From Pseudomonadota bacterium (GTDB taxonomy: Bacteria > Myxococcota_A > Polyangia > Polyangiales > Polyangiaceae): 31,294 nucleotides of DNA. The stretch lies in contig JAEYYX010000071.1 in assembly GCA_023428245.1 (NCBI GenBank), positions 1 to 31,294 of the forward strand, written 5' to 3'. Positions 1 through 8,576 of the stretch are shown piece by piece (position 1 is the first letter of the stretch; each line of letters starts with the position of its first letter). The notes under the pieces were generated by a model that ran no database searches, was not told the origin of the DNA, and worked only from the letters and a program-made list of their open reading frames with translations. The translations under genes were made by a program, and so were the position numbers.

Positions 1-182
1 GTCGACCCCTCGCGGCCAACGGCCTCTGGGCTTCGGTCTATTGCGTGCAGCCCGCTCCCGGTGGCGTGCCTCCGTCTGGCTTCGGCGCAACGATGGACAA
101 TCAGCAGCCTGGCCTCCGCGGCGCTCCGACGCTCCTCCCCGACGAGAACGTCGTGAAGCTCGAAGCCAGCATGTGGTGGTGA
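1..182 (+). CDS. C-terminal fragment of an unidentified protein
   Basis: An open frame enters from the left edge (codons from base 3) and ends at TGA 180-182, giving the last 59 residues. The fragment is rich in Pro and Gly, holds one Cys (in SVYCVQP) and ends in two tryptophans (SMWW). I do not recognise the family. A C-terminal aromatic residue is seen in many outer-membrane proteins, but that is far too little for a call. The stop is followed within 25 bases by a strong terminator-like hairpin, which supports this being the real end of a plus-strand gene. Confidence 0.55.
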   Translation, partial: RPLAANGLWASVYCVQPAPGGVPPSGFGATMDNQQPGLRGAPTLLPDENVVKLEASMWW

Positions 183-205
183 GCATCTAGCTCACGTAAC
201 CCAAG

Positions 206-239
206 CGGCCCTGCCTTCCGGCGGGGCCGTTTCCTTTTT
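206..239 (+). terminator. Rho-independent terminator after the left-edge gene
   Basis: A 10-bp GC-rich stem (206-215 pairing with 220-229, with one G-U pair) closes a TTCC loop and is followed by TTTCCTTTTT. Position and strand fit termination of the plus-strand gene ending at 182. The kinase gene ending at 364 converges on it from the other side. Confidence 0.75.
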
Positions 240-363
240 GTAGCTCGATCTCGACCTGCTCAGCGAACCCAGAGAGCGAAAGCGCTCGTCCGCAGGCAGG
301 AGCAGCCGACGAGAAGGAGCGCCCGCGTCGTGACTCGCACTCGAGATCACAACGCAGAGACCG

Positions 364-1842
364 TCAGTCCATGTCGCGACGGAGCGTGAGCGCACCAAGA
401 GTGATCGCGAGAACCATCACGCCTCCCGCAACCCAGCTCGCCCGAATCATGCCCAAGCTCAGAGGGACACCGCGACTCTCGGCGAAGGTCCGATCGAGGA
501 CAGTGATCGCGACGGAGAGAACAAAAAGCGCCATGCTCGGGCTCAGCGCCTTCCACAGGGAGCGCTCGGGGCGCACGGACTGATGCAGACTGCGGGGCCG
601 CCGGGAGATCGCTTTCAATTCGAGCCCCGTCGCGGAAGCGGCACGGCGCTCCCCGGCACCACTGTCGATGCGAGGTCGCGGCCCAAGCCCGGAGGAGCTC
701 AAAGGAGCGCCGAGGGGCGCGCTCCTCGGGCCTCCTGCGACGGAAACAGGACGCACGGGAGCAGTCCGAGAGACAAGCGGCGTAGGCTCGTCGGCGCTCA
801 CTCGCGACACCTCGGGCATCGCCGAGTCCAGGTCTCGCTCGATCGGCATCCTCTGATTCGAAGAGCGCACGCCGAGCGATCCGAGCTCTCTCTGCAGCCC
901 GACCGAAAGGACCAGGTCGTCCCAGAACTCAGCGATCGATCCGTAGCGAGAACGCGGATCCACCGCGAGAGCTCTGGTGAACACCATCTCCACGGCGTCG
1001 CTCACCAGCACCCCCTGGCTTCGTGGGGTCGGTCTGTGCTCGGGATCCAAAGCCGCGCTCATCATCTCGGCCTGTTCTCCTGTGAGCGCGTCGTCGCCTT
1101 TCATTGCTTCGACGAGACAGAGCGCAAGGCCCCAAACATCCGTCCATGGTCCCGTTTGTCCGAGGCGCTTCGGGGACCATTGCTCCGGAGCCGCGTAAGC
1201 GGGCGAAAACGCTGAGACGGCGCTGGTGAGTTGGCTGAGCTGGCCCGCCTGAGCTATATTTTTAGGTTTGGCCTTGCTGATGCCGAAATCGAGGAGCTTC
1301 GGCGCGTCCGTGTCGCCGGCTCGGGCCAGGAAGATGTTCTCAGGCTTGAGATCACGATGAATCACGGAGACGGGTCGCCCGTCGTCCCCGACCAGATTGT
1401 GAGCTTGATGTAAGGCCGTCGCGATGGGATGAAGCAGGTGGAGGAGGCGCTCGATGGTGAGCGGCGGTTTCCCGCTGTCGCGCCTGGCGCTGATGAGCGC
1501 GCCGAGAGTGCGACCTTCAAGCCACTCGAGCGCCAAAAAAGGAACGAGTTGGCGATCGTCGGTGTGGAAGGCATCGACGTGGAGCGGCCGCACGATATGG
1601 GGGCTCGCGCTCGAGAGGCGAAACAGAACCTCGGCCTCCGAGCGGAACTGTTCGAGGAAGTTCTGACGTTCGGCCTCGTTGAAGTTGCTCGGAATTTTCA
1701 AACACTTCAGCGCCACCTTGGCGCGGAACCCCTTGTGGTCGGCGCGGTACACGACCCCAAAGCCCCCCTCAGCGACCACCGCCTCGACGCGATAGGTCCG
1801 AGCCACAACCTTCCCCACGATGCCAAAACGATCTTCGGTCAT
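364..1842 (-). CDS. Membrane-anchored Hanks-type serine/threonine protein kinase
   Basis: 492 aa. The N-terminal kinase domain (about residues 15-315) has the main catalytic elements: glycine loop EGGFGVVY (25-32), ATP-binding Lys46 (VALK), catalytic loop HRDLKPEN with Asp164, metal-binding DFG (Asp185), APEQ (218-221) and the WTDVWGLA helix with Asp235. It should therefore be an active eukaryotic-like kinase phosphorylating Ser/Thr on cytoplasmic proteins. A Pro/Ser/Arg-rich linker (about 330-430) leads to two hydrophobic segments near the C-terminus (about 437-455 and 464-485), ending in a short tail. No PASTA or other sensor domain follows, so any extracytoplasmic part is tiny. The substrate is unknown. 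ATG start at 1842 without an obvious Shine-Dalgarno. Its direct neighbour upstream is a tRNA gene, so context does not give a pathway. Confidence 0.9.
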   Translation of the reverse strand: MTEDRFGIVGKVVARTYRVEAVVAEGGFGVVYRADHKGFRAKVALKCLKIPSNFNEAERQNFLEQFRSEAEVLFRLSSASPHIVRPLHVDAFHTDDRQLVPFLALEWLEGRTLGALISARRDSGKPPLTIERLLHLLHPIATALHQAHNLVGDDGRPVSVIHRDLKPENIFLARAGDTDAPKLLDFGISKAKPKNIAQAGQLSQLTSAVSAFSPAYAAPEQWSPKRLGQTGPWTDVWGLALCLVEAMKGDDALTGEQAEMMSAALDPEHRPTPRSQGVLVSDAVEMVFTRALAVDPRSRYGSIAEFWDDLVLSVGLQRELGSLGVRSSNQRMPIERDLDSAMPEVSRVSADEPTPLVSRTAPVRPVSVAGGPRSAPLGAPLSSSGLGPRPRIDSGAGERRAASATGLELKAISRRPRSLHQSVRPERSLWKALSPSMALFVLSVAITVLDRTFAESRGVPLSLGMIRASWVAGGVMVLAITLGALTLRRDMD

Positions 1843-2198
1843 GGCTGCAAGACAGGCCGAAAGAGCCAGAGCGGGGACAAGAGGGATCTCACGAGGCGCA
1901 TCGCCGGAACAGAGCCAAGAGCTTCTTCGAGCGAACCTCGAATAGCCCTTCGAACTTCTTACGTTACCAGACGGCGCGCGGCTGCGCGACGCTGAGGCCT
2001 CCGCCGCTCTTAGGCCCGCCCCGCGAGCACTGTAGGCGCCGGGCGCACATGATCGGCACGATAGGTCAGCTCACGCTCAATCGACTCGTGAAGCGTTTCG
2101 AGGCCCTGCGCGCTCGTCTCGCGTTCCCGGTACCTGTAACAGGCCGGTACCGGGAGTCTCTGGCTGGCCCGCTCAGTCAACGGAACCAGCTTCTCTTG
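1843..2198. other. Intergenic region between kinase gene and tRNA-Lys
   Basis: About 356 bases with no gene I can support. It should hold the kinase promoter (minus strand) and the 3' processing/termination region of tRNA-Lys. The clearest structure is the inverted repeat at 2125-2155, listed separately. Open frames crossing here on the plus strand are extensions of antisense frames from the kinase gene or run into the tRNA, and I do not call them. Confidence 0.5.
2125..2155 (-). terminator. Perfect 10-bp inverted repeat downstream of tRNA-Lys
   Basis: TCCCGGTACC (2125-2134) is repeated inverted as GGTACCGGGA (2146-2155), separated by 11 bases that contain a smaller inverted pair CCTG/CAGG. 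It lies about 45-75 bases beyond the encoded CCA end of the minus-strand tRNA, so a transcription stop or processing hairpin is the simplest reading. It lacks a following T tract on either strand, so a protein-binding dyad is also possible. Confidence 0.45.
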
Positions 2199-2274
<76 letters not shown>

Positions 2275-2292
2275 GATTTTGTTGCCCGCGTG

Positions 2293-2319
2293 GTTAGACT
2301 GGTTCCCTCGGTCCGTCAA
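2293..2319 (-). promoter_or_regulatory. Candidate promoter of tRNA-Lys
   Basis: On the minus strand TTGACG (2319-2314) is followed 15 bp later by TCTAAC (2298-2293), with the mature tRNA 5' end 18 bases further on. The -35 box matches the consensus at five of six bases; the -10 box is weaker and the spacer is short. Position and strand are right for a sigma-70-type tRNA promoter, but this is by eye only. Confidence 0.4.
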
Positions 2320-2375
2320 CCGGAAGCGAGTTTTTGGGCCTCGGGGGGGCGAAGGAGCGTTCACGCACGCCAGGA

Positions 2376-3647
2376 TCAGCCGTAGGCGCGCAAGCTGAGG
2401 AGGGCGTGTTCACACTCGGTGCGGAGCTCGGACTCGCCGTGACGGCCAAGATAGGCGCCGACACTGAAAATCGCGAAGCCGACGTAGTCGAGAAGAAGCC
2501 GGGCGAGGGTGGCCTCCTGGTCTGCCCCCTGGGCGACCAGCGGTAGGTTCGAGACGACCTTGTCGACGACAAGCTGTCCCGTTTCTTCCGGCCCAGCTCC
2601 ATGGAGCAGCACGCTGAAAAGGGGACCACCTCCGCTTGAGAAGGAGCTCAAACTCACCGTCAGCTCAGCGCGCCGACCGAGGTCATCGGCGCGGCGAAAG
2701 GTCAGAGCGAGCACGTCGTTCGCCGCCAGGACGAGGGCGCGAGGCCCCCCAGAGGGGCGCGCTGCGGTGATCTTGAGGTGTTTCGACTGGAGGAGGGCAA
2801 ACAGCTGACGCGTCGTCTCGAACTCTCCGAGGCCAGTCTTCCGGCCGAGCTCTGCGACCGAGGAGCGCCCGTCGATCTGATCCCAGACTGTGGTGAGCTC
2901 CCGCGGGACATCGCGCGTGTTTTCGACGCGAACCGGGACGTGCAGGGAGGTCGGGATCTTCTGCTCGAAGTAGCTCATCTCATCGATGCGCGTAACGCCT
3001 TCCATGATGAGCTTGTGAATCGGGACTGGTTCGCGGGTGCGCAACTGCTCTTGATCTTCGATTCCATCCAAGAAGAAGAACGTGCCACTGCCGACGCGCA
3101 GAGCGCCTACGACGATCTCGGTGACTTGCTCACGGAGCCCTTGGTAGAGAGCCTCTTCCGTGATCGCATGGCGCAAGAGCGCGCTCTCCCCGAAGCGTTT
3201 TCCTTCGCCCGGTGTGTCCTCAACTTCAGCCCGCTCAAGCTCCTTTTCCCCGAGGCGACCGTAACGATAGAGCACTCGACCGAGGCGCTCCTCGGGGTGC
3301 GTCGAACGCACGTCGATTACGTTGCCGCCGTCCACGAAGATATCTCGGAGGACGTCGTCCGTGTGGACACTGAGCACACCTCGCCAGCCGGCCTGGGCCA
3401 GGAGCGAGAGGACATCACAGACGATCCCAGGCGTCACGATCTCGCCAGCGAGCCGCACGATGGCCCCATCCCCTGGATCGACCTGACCATCAGGGCCCGT
3501 ATAGCGAAGCAGGACGAGATGATCCGGCGATGGCAGACAGCGGTAGTCCCCCGAATGCCGTCGCATCCTCTGGCTCGCGACGCGTCCGATCGGGTGCATC
3601 ACGCCTTGCCCATCGATCCGGACCAAATCGTCGCGTGCGTCGGCCAT
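2376..3647 (-). CDS. DUF4388 (PATAN-like) domain protein
   Basis: 423 aa. Residues about 64-215 look like the DUF4388/PATAN domain: LAGEIVTPGIVCDVLSLL, then a Trp-Gly beta element (GWRGVLSV), IFVDGGNVIDV, and the helical part EERLGRVLYRYGRLGEKEL. This domain is common in myxobacterial and cyanobacterial regulators, usually as a protein-interaction module in signalling and gliding proteins. Residues about 257-295 look like a small winged-helix module (DGRSSVAELGRKTG...LFALLQSKHL). The C-terminal 120 residues form an alpha/beta domain I do not recognise. There is no receiver domain, so it may be the effector half of a split signalling protein. It starts 15 bases after the dnaE stop, with TAGGG from the dnaE stop region as a possible ribosome site, so it is probably co-transcribed with dnaE. 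Confidence 0.85.
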   Translation of the reverse strand: MADARDDLVRIDGQGVMHPIGRVASQRMRRHSGDYRCLPSPDHLVLLRYTGPDGQVDPGDGAIVRLAGEIVTPGIVCDVLSLLAQAGWRGVLSVHTDDVLRDIFVDGGNVIDVRSTHPEERLGRVLYRYGRLGEKELERAEVEDTPGEGKRFGESALLRHAITEEALYQGLREQVTEIVVGALRVGSGTFFFLDGIEDQEQLRTREPVPIHKLIMEGVTRIDEMSYFEQKIPTSLHVPVRVENTRDVPRELTTVWDQIDGRSSVAELGRKTGLGEFETTRQLFALLQSKHLKITAARPSGGPRALVLAANDVLALTFRRADDLGRRAELTVSLSSFSSGGGPLFSVLLHGAGPEETGQLVVDKVVSNLPLVAQGADQEATLARLLLDYVGFAIFSVGAYLGRHGESELRTECEHALLSLRAYG

Positions 3648-3661
3648 GGTTTACTCAGGCC

Positions 3662-6600
3662 CTAATGTAGCGCTCCCCCTTGTTCCTTTGAAGAGCCGGG
3701 CTTACCGCGCCTGCCGCCGTTTCTGTCGGAGGAGCCTCTTTCGCGCCCGCCGCCGCGCCCGCCGCCGCGCTCGGGCGGCTGGGGCCTCGCCTCGGTGAGC
3801 TCGAGTTCGACAACGTTTTCACCAAAAATCCGCTCTACCTGGGCCAAAAGCGCGTCGCTCGGCGCCACCCGCTTCTTGAGCGCGAGCCCTGCCACATCTC
3901 CTGACTCGAGCTCTAGAACCGCATCGACAGGGCAGGACCCTGGTGCATTCGAGATACATTCGGCGAGCTCTTCGAGCTGGCGCGAGGAGATCGCGTCGAG
4001 AGGAAGGCGTAAAGTGATACGCGAGGTCGCCTCGAGGACCTTATCGCTGAGCCGCTCGACGGAGTCGACGAAAAGGGTCGGCTCTTGCTCCTCGTCCGAG
4101 TCATCCGAGACGGGGAAATTGACCTTGCCTCGTACAAGTACGGCATCGCCCGAGGCGAACAGGTGTGCGTAGACGTCGATCTTGTCGCCGCGCAGCTTCG
4201 CCTGAACTCGGCCCTCACGGTCTTCGATGTCAAAGAAGGCAGCTTTCCCCTGCCCCCCCTTCTTGAACATCTTCAATTGATAGTTCTCGACCATGCCGGC
4301 GACAGCCTGGACGCTCCAGTTCGGCGCCTCGCGAAGAGCTTGGGTGCTCATGGCCCCGACGCGGGAGAGGCTCGATCCGTAGCGAGCGAGCGGGTGCCCC
4401 GAGACGTAACAGCCGAGCGCCGCTTTCTCGCGAGCGAGCAGCTCATGTCGATCCCAAGCAGGCGCGGTCACGAAATCCGTGAGGCCCTGAGAACTCGGAC
4501 CTTCGCTCGGGCGGGACTCCGAGAAGAGGCTGAACAGGCTTGCTTGTCCCGATTCACGGTCCCGTGTTGCCTTGCGAGCTCGCTCGAGAGCCCGATCGAT
4601 ACTCGCGTAGGCCTGAGCGCGGTGGATGCCGAGGGGCAAATGCACACTGTCGAGAGCTCCGCAGGTCACGAGCGCTTCGAGGACTGCCTTGTTCAGGCGT
4701 CGCCCGTCGACGCGAGCCGCAAAGTCGAACATGTCCGCGAAGGGGCCACCGGTCTTCCGCGCCTCGAAGACGCTCTCGAGGGCAGCTTCGCCGATGCCGC
4801 GCACAGCTCCAAGCCCAAAGCGGATCTTCGGGTTCAGAGGATCGCGCTTGTCCCCGCCACGTCCCCGGCGCTCCCTCTGTTTGTCGGGCTCATAGACGAC
4901 GCTGAAGTCGGTCTCGCTGGCGTTGATGTCCGGCGAGAGTACCGACACGCCCCAAGCGCGCGCTTCGGCGATGGTGCGAACGACCTTCTCGATTTTGTCC
5001 TTATCGGCCGTGAGCGCGGCCGCGAAGAACTCGGTCGGATAGTGTGCCTTGAGATAAGCGGTTTGGTAAGTGATGAGCGCGTAGGCGGCCGAGTGGCTCT
5101 TGTTGAAGCCGTAGGACGCGAAGCCCTCGATCTCGGTGAAGATGGCGTCGGCCTGGGCCCTGTCCACGCCGTTCTTCTCGGCGCCTTCGATGAAGGTCGC
5201 CTTCTGTTTGGCCATCTCTTCGGCCTTTTTCTTGCCCATCGCGCGGCGGAGCAAGTCGGCGCCGCCGAGCGAATAGCCCGCTAGCTTCTGCGCGATCTGC
5301 ATGACCTGCTCTTGGTAGACGGGGACGCCGTAGGTCGGGGCCAGGACGTCATCGATGAGCGGATGTAGCTTTCGCGTCTCCTTCCGCTTGTGCTTCGTCG
5401 CGACGAAGTCTTCGATCATGCCCGTACCGAGCGGACCGGGACGATAGAGCGCCACCACGGCTACGATATCCTCGAAGCAGTCGGGGCGAAGCTGCCGAAG
5501 CAAGGTCTGCATGCCGCTCGACTCGAGCTGGAAGATGCCCGTCGTGTCCCCGCTCGAGACGAGCTGGTAGGTTGCGGCGTCGGTGAGCGGAATGTCGTTC
5601 ACCTTGAAAGGTTCTTTTCGATCCGGGCGCGCGTTGACCAGCTTTTCGGCGATATCGATGATGGTGAGCGTCTTCAGGCCGAGGAAGTCAAACTTCACGA
5701 GGCCCGCATCTTCGACGTCGTTCTTGTCGTATTGCGTGACGAGCGAGGCGTCGCTCTTGAAGACGGGGACGTGGTCGTAGAGGGGGCCGTCGCTGATCAC
5801 CACCCCCGCTGCGTGCATGCCCGCGTGCCGGGTCAAACCCTCGAGGCGCGCGCTCTGCTCGATGAGTTCGGCGACCTGCTCATTGTCGTCGACCATCTCC
5901 TTGAGCTTCGGCTCCATAACGAGCGCCTCGGCGATCGTCGCGGTCTTGCCTTGCCCAAGATCCGGCACGAGGGACGCGATGCGTTGCGCTTCAGGAGCTG
6001 GAATTCCCATGGCTCGCGCGACGTCCTTGATCACGCTGCGCGCCTTGAGATTCTGGAAGGTGGCGATCTGTCCGACGCTCTGTTCGCCGTATTTTTGGGC
6101 GACGTAAGCGATGACCTCCTCGCGCCTCGACATGCAGAAATCGATATCGAAATCCGGCATGCTCACGCGCTCGGGATTCAGGAAACGCTCGAAGAGCAGG
6201 TCGTAGGGCAAAGGGTCGAGATCGGTGATCCCGAGCGCGTAAGCGACGAGGCTGCCGGCGCCAGAACCGCGACCCGGACCGACCGGGATGCCGCGGGACT
6301 TTGCCTCCCGGATGAAGTCCCAGACGATCAGGAAGTAGCCTGGGTAGCGCATCTTCGTGATGACCTGGAGTTCGATGTCGAGTCGCTCCTGATAGACGCG
6401 CTCATCGACAGTGATGCCAGCCTTCCGCATGTGCTCGATCCGAGCACGGAGGCCCTCCTCGCTCACCTTCCGGAAGTAGCTGTCGATGGTGTGCCCTTCA
6501 GGCACCGGGAAGTTCGGCAGCATCGGGCGCCCGAGCTCAAGCGCCACGTCCCCGCACATTTCGGCGACGAGCAGAGTATTTTTGAGAGCGTCGGGACTAT

Positions 6601-7348
6601 CCGGGAAGGCGAGAGCCATCTCACTCGGACTCTTCAAGTACATCTCGCTCGAGCCGTGGTGGGTGAGGAGCGCCTCTTGGTAGGTCCGCCCGAGCCGGAT
6701 TGAGTCGAGATAAAGATGAGCCTGGGCGTCATCCTTGTTCATGAAGTGCACATCGTTGGTCGCGACAGTGCGAAGCCCCTGGTCCCGCGCCAGGCTCTCT
6801 AAGATCCCATTGAGGACAGGCTGCTCGACGAAGCCGTGGTTTTGGAGTTCGACGAAGAGTCGCTCGGGGCCAAAGCAATCTTTCAAAAGGCCCAGAGTCC
6901 GGCGCGCTGGCTCCGGGCCATGCTCGAGCACCCGCTGGCTGATGCAGCCGCCGAGACATCCCGTGAGCGCGACGAGCCCGCGGGCGTTCTCTGCCACCCG
7001 CTCGAGCGTGACGCTCGGCCCATCGGGCGAAGCGGGCTCGGTGTGCCCGAGGGAGACAAGTTTGACCAGGTTCTTGTAGCCGTCGAGACTCGAGGCCAAG
7101 ATCACGAGGTGATGTAGGCCCCCGGTGGGGCCCGTCACGTTCAACTCCGCACCCAAGATCGGCTTGATGCCGAGGCTCTTGCACTTCTTGTAGTGCTGAA
7201 TGCCCCCGAACATGTTGTGGTGGTCCGTCATCGCGACGGCCGGCATGCCGAGTTCACGGGTTCGCTCCGCGAGCTTCCCGAGCTGCACCGAGCTCGTGAG
7301 GAACGAATACTGCGTGTGGACGTGGAGGTGGACGAACTCAGCCGTCAT
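3662..7348 (-). CDS. dnaE: DNA polymerase III subunit alpha
   Basis: 1228 aa, the replicative DNA polymerase catalytic subunit. It has an N-terminal PHP domain (HLHVHTQYS 7-15, TDHHN 41-45, NDVHF 198-202). The polymerase palm has VGPGRGSGAGSLVAYALG (356-373), metal-binding Asp401 and Asp403 in PDFDIDF, and a third carboxylate at Asp554 (VKFDFLGLKT). It also has fingers with GFASYGFNKSHSAAYALI (742-759), a clamp-binding pentamer QASLF (935-939), and an OB fold from about 1010 (VAGMVENYQLKMF). A Gly/Arg-rich tail fills the last 35 residues and makes it longer than the 1160-aa E. coli protein. In the PHP domain the Asp normally seen in the LDG motif after HTxYS is replaced (FLTSS). ATG at 7348. 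The gene is divergent from the cytochrome gene and followed closely by the DUF4388 gene. Confidence 0.98.
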   Translation of the reverse strand: MTAEFVHLHVHTQYSFLTSSVQLGKLAERTRELGMPAVAMTDHHNMFGGIQHYKKCKSLGIKPILGAELNVTGPTGGLHHLVILASSLDGYKNLVKLVSLGHTEPASPDGPSVTLERVAENARGLVALTGCLGGCISQRVLEHGPEPARRTLGLLKDCFGPERLFVELQNHGFVEQPVLNGILESLARDQGLRTVATNDVHFMNKDDAQAHLYLDSIRLGRTYQEALLTHHGSSEMYLKSPSEMALAFPDSPDALKNTLLVAEMCGDVALELGRPMLPNFPVPEGHTIDSYFRKVSEEGLRARIEHMRKAGITVDERVYQERLDIELQVITKMRYPGYFLIVWDFIREAKSRGIPVGPGRGSGAGSLVAYALGITDLDPLPYDLLFERFLNPERVSMPDFDIDFCMSRREEVIAYVAQKYGEQSVGQIATFQNLKARSVIKDVARAMGIPAPEAQRIASLVPDLGQGKTATIAEALVMEPKLKEMVDDNEQVAELIEQSARLEGLTRHAGMHAAGVVISDGPLYDHVPVFKSDASLVTQYDKNDVEDAGLVKFDFLGLKTLTIIDIAEKLVNARPDRKEPFKVNDIPLTDAATYQLVSSGDTTGIFQLESSGMQTLLRQLRPDCFEDIVAVVALYRPGPLGTGMIEDFVATKHKRKETRKLHPLIDDVLAPTYGVPVYQEQVMQIAQKLAGYSLGGADLLRRAMGKKKAEEMAKQKATFIEGAEKNGVDRAQADAIFTEIEGFASYGFNKSHSAAYALITYQTAYLKAHYPTEFFAAALTADKDKIEKVVRTIAEARAWGVSVLSPDINASETDFSVVYEPDKQRERRGRGGDKRDPLNPKIRFGLGAVRGIGEAALESVFEARKTGGPFADMFDFAARVDGRRLNKAVLEALVTCGALDSVHLPLGIHRAQAYASIDRALERARKATRDRESGQASLFSLFSESRPSEGPSSQGLTDFVTAPAWDRHELLAREKAALGCYVSGHPLARYGSSLSRVGAMSTQALREAPNWSVQAVAGMVENYQLKMFKKGGQGKAAFFDIEDREGRVQAKLRGDKIDVYAHLFASGDAVLVRGKVNFPVSDDSDEEQEPTLFVDSVERLSDKVLEATSRITLRLPLDAISSRQLEELAECISNAPGSCPVDAVLELESGDVAGLALKKRVAPSDALLAQVERIFGENVVELELTEARPQPPERGGGRGGGRERGSSDRNGGRRGKPGSSKEQGGALH

Positions 7349-7448
7349 GGACTCGTGACCCTACACGAGGCAGGGCCGCTCCAGAACCGCGCGCTCGGCG
7401 ACCAAAGAATCGGCTCGTCCTTGGCGGGGGCCATGGTATGGCCTGGAC

Positions 7449-7973
7449 GTGAAGCCCTCTGCCCTCCCTGACCTTCGCCCGATCCTGTCGATCCTCGGCG
7501 GTCTCGCGATCGCCCTTGGCTGCAATCGGTCCCCCGATTCTTTGCCCGAATGGACTCCCGCGGACCACGATAACAAGTCCAAGCCCGCGCCCGGCCAGGT
7601 CGACACCAAGGCGGCGCGCCCCGGAATGCCCGACCTGCAGAAGGAAGGCATTACGGATCTGACCCTGGCTACGTGGAAGCAGAACTGCGCCACTTGTCAC
7701 GGCATGATCGGCCGGGGTGATGGCCCTCAGGCCGCTACCTTCAAGCCCCCGGACTTCACGAGCGCCGCTTGGCAGCGCACGGCCATGGAACAGGAAATGG
7801 AGCGCGCGATCCTCAAAGGGCGCGGCCGCATGCCCGCCTTCGGTCACCTTCCCCCCGAGACTGCGAAGAGCCTCGTCCGCTTGGTCCGGCGCATGGGCCC
7901 GTCGGGAGGCAACGCCGAGGCGGGGCAGGCCGAGACTCCTCCTCCCGCGCAGGGCACGGCTCCGAGCCTCTGA
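7449..7973 (+). CDS. Lipoprotein c-type cytochrome (mono-heme)
   Basis: 174 aa from a GTG start; nearby ATGs are out of frame. The N-terminus is a lipoprotein signal with lipobox IALGC (Cys25), so the mature protein should be lipid-anchored facing the periplasm. One heme-attachment site, CATCH (80-84), is followed by a class-I-like helix and loop, with Met128 (RGRMPAFGHL) as the likely distal heme ligand and a final helix about 136-149. A charged, Pro-rich spacer separates anchor and heme domain. The family serves as an electron shuttle in respiration or in periplasmic redox enzymes; no partner enzyme is adjacent. The window also encodes CcmC (27366-28121), which is needed for making such proteins. 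Confidence 0.9.
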   Translation: MKPSALPDLRPILSILGGLAIALGCNRSPDSLPEWTPADHDNKSKPAPGQVDTKAARPGMPDLQKEGITDLTLATWKQNCATCHGMIGRGDGPQAATFKPPDFTSAAWQRTAMEQEMERAILKGRGRMPAFGHLPPETAKSLVRLVRRMGPSGGNAEAGQAETPPPAQGTAPSL

Positions 7974-8343
7974 GGGCAAGGGCCCCGGTCCATCACACCA
8001 AACGAAGTCCCGCCGAGCCTTTGTCTGAGCTCAACGCCTCGGGGTGCTCTCCCGAATCCCCGCGGCGTTCGCCGCCTCCGGCGCCGTCCCGCGCCTCGCC
8101 GGGCCAACGACCAGCCCCGAAGCGAGCAAGAAGCGAATGATTTCGGCCAGATTGCAGCCAGCTCCGACAAATACCCCCTGGGACATACAAATCGGGTCAC
8201 TTCTTTGGGGGCCCCACTGATTCTCTCTTGAGGATCGGCCGCAGTTCGACGAATACTTGCCTCGGCTGCGCGCCTTGTGGCAGATTTACCTACATTGGAG
8301 CAGCGGTCCTTGGGCCGGCGAATCAAAACCCGGTGAGAAAACA
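7974..8343. other. Intergenic region upstream of the small membrane protein
   Basis: 370 bases between the cytochrome gene and the 58-aa membrane protein. I see GC-rich dyads such as GCGGC-GTTC-GCCGC (8062-8075) without a T tract, and no convincing gene, tRNA or riboswitch. A more AT-rich stretch at about 8195-8300 may carry the promoter for the downstream genes, but I could not find a well-spaced -35/-10 pair. Confidence 0.4.
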
Positions 8344-8520
8344 ATGCATCTGAACCCCTGGTACTTCGTGATCCCGGTCGCCTTCCTCCTCCTCGCCGTC
8401 TTGGGTGTCGGCCTGGGTCAGCTCGCGATCCTCGGCGTCACCCTCGCGATCTTCTTCGGGACCGTCACGCTCGGCCGCGTGCGCCCCGGCGACGCGACGC
8501 ACACCAATCCAGGAATCTGA
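8344..8520 (+). CDS. Small two-helix membrane protein, unknown function
   Basis: 58 aa from ATG 8344, preceded by GGTGAG at good spacing; a longer in-frame start at 8257 lacks a hydrophobic or conserved-looking extension. Two hydrophobic helices, about residues 7-26 (FVIPVAFLLLAVLGVGLG) and 28-45 (LAILGVTLAIFFGTVTLG), leave a short charged tail (RVRPGDATHTNPGI). It sits 56 bases upstream of the RelA/SpoT-like gene on the same strand, so the two could share a transcript. I do not recognise the family. Confidence 0.65.
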   Translation: MHLNPWYFVIPVAFLLLAVLGVGLGQLAILGVTLAIFFGTVTLGRVRPGDATHTNPGI

Positions 8521-8576
8521 ATTCTGCGACTCGCGGCTTGGCCCGGCGCCCCTTTGAATAGACGCGGAGCTGCCCC

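Noticed and set aside
1429..1995. Plus-strand frame across the kinase gene start
   Set aside because: Antisense to the kinase catalytic domain, with no domain of its own.
4085..6703. Two long plus-strand frames (399 and 437 codons)
   Set aside because: They lie antisense to dnaE, which shows complete polymerase motifs; their products are low in recognisable structure.
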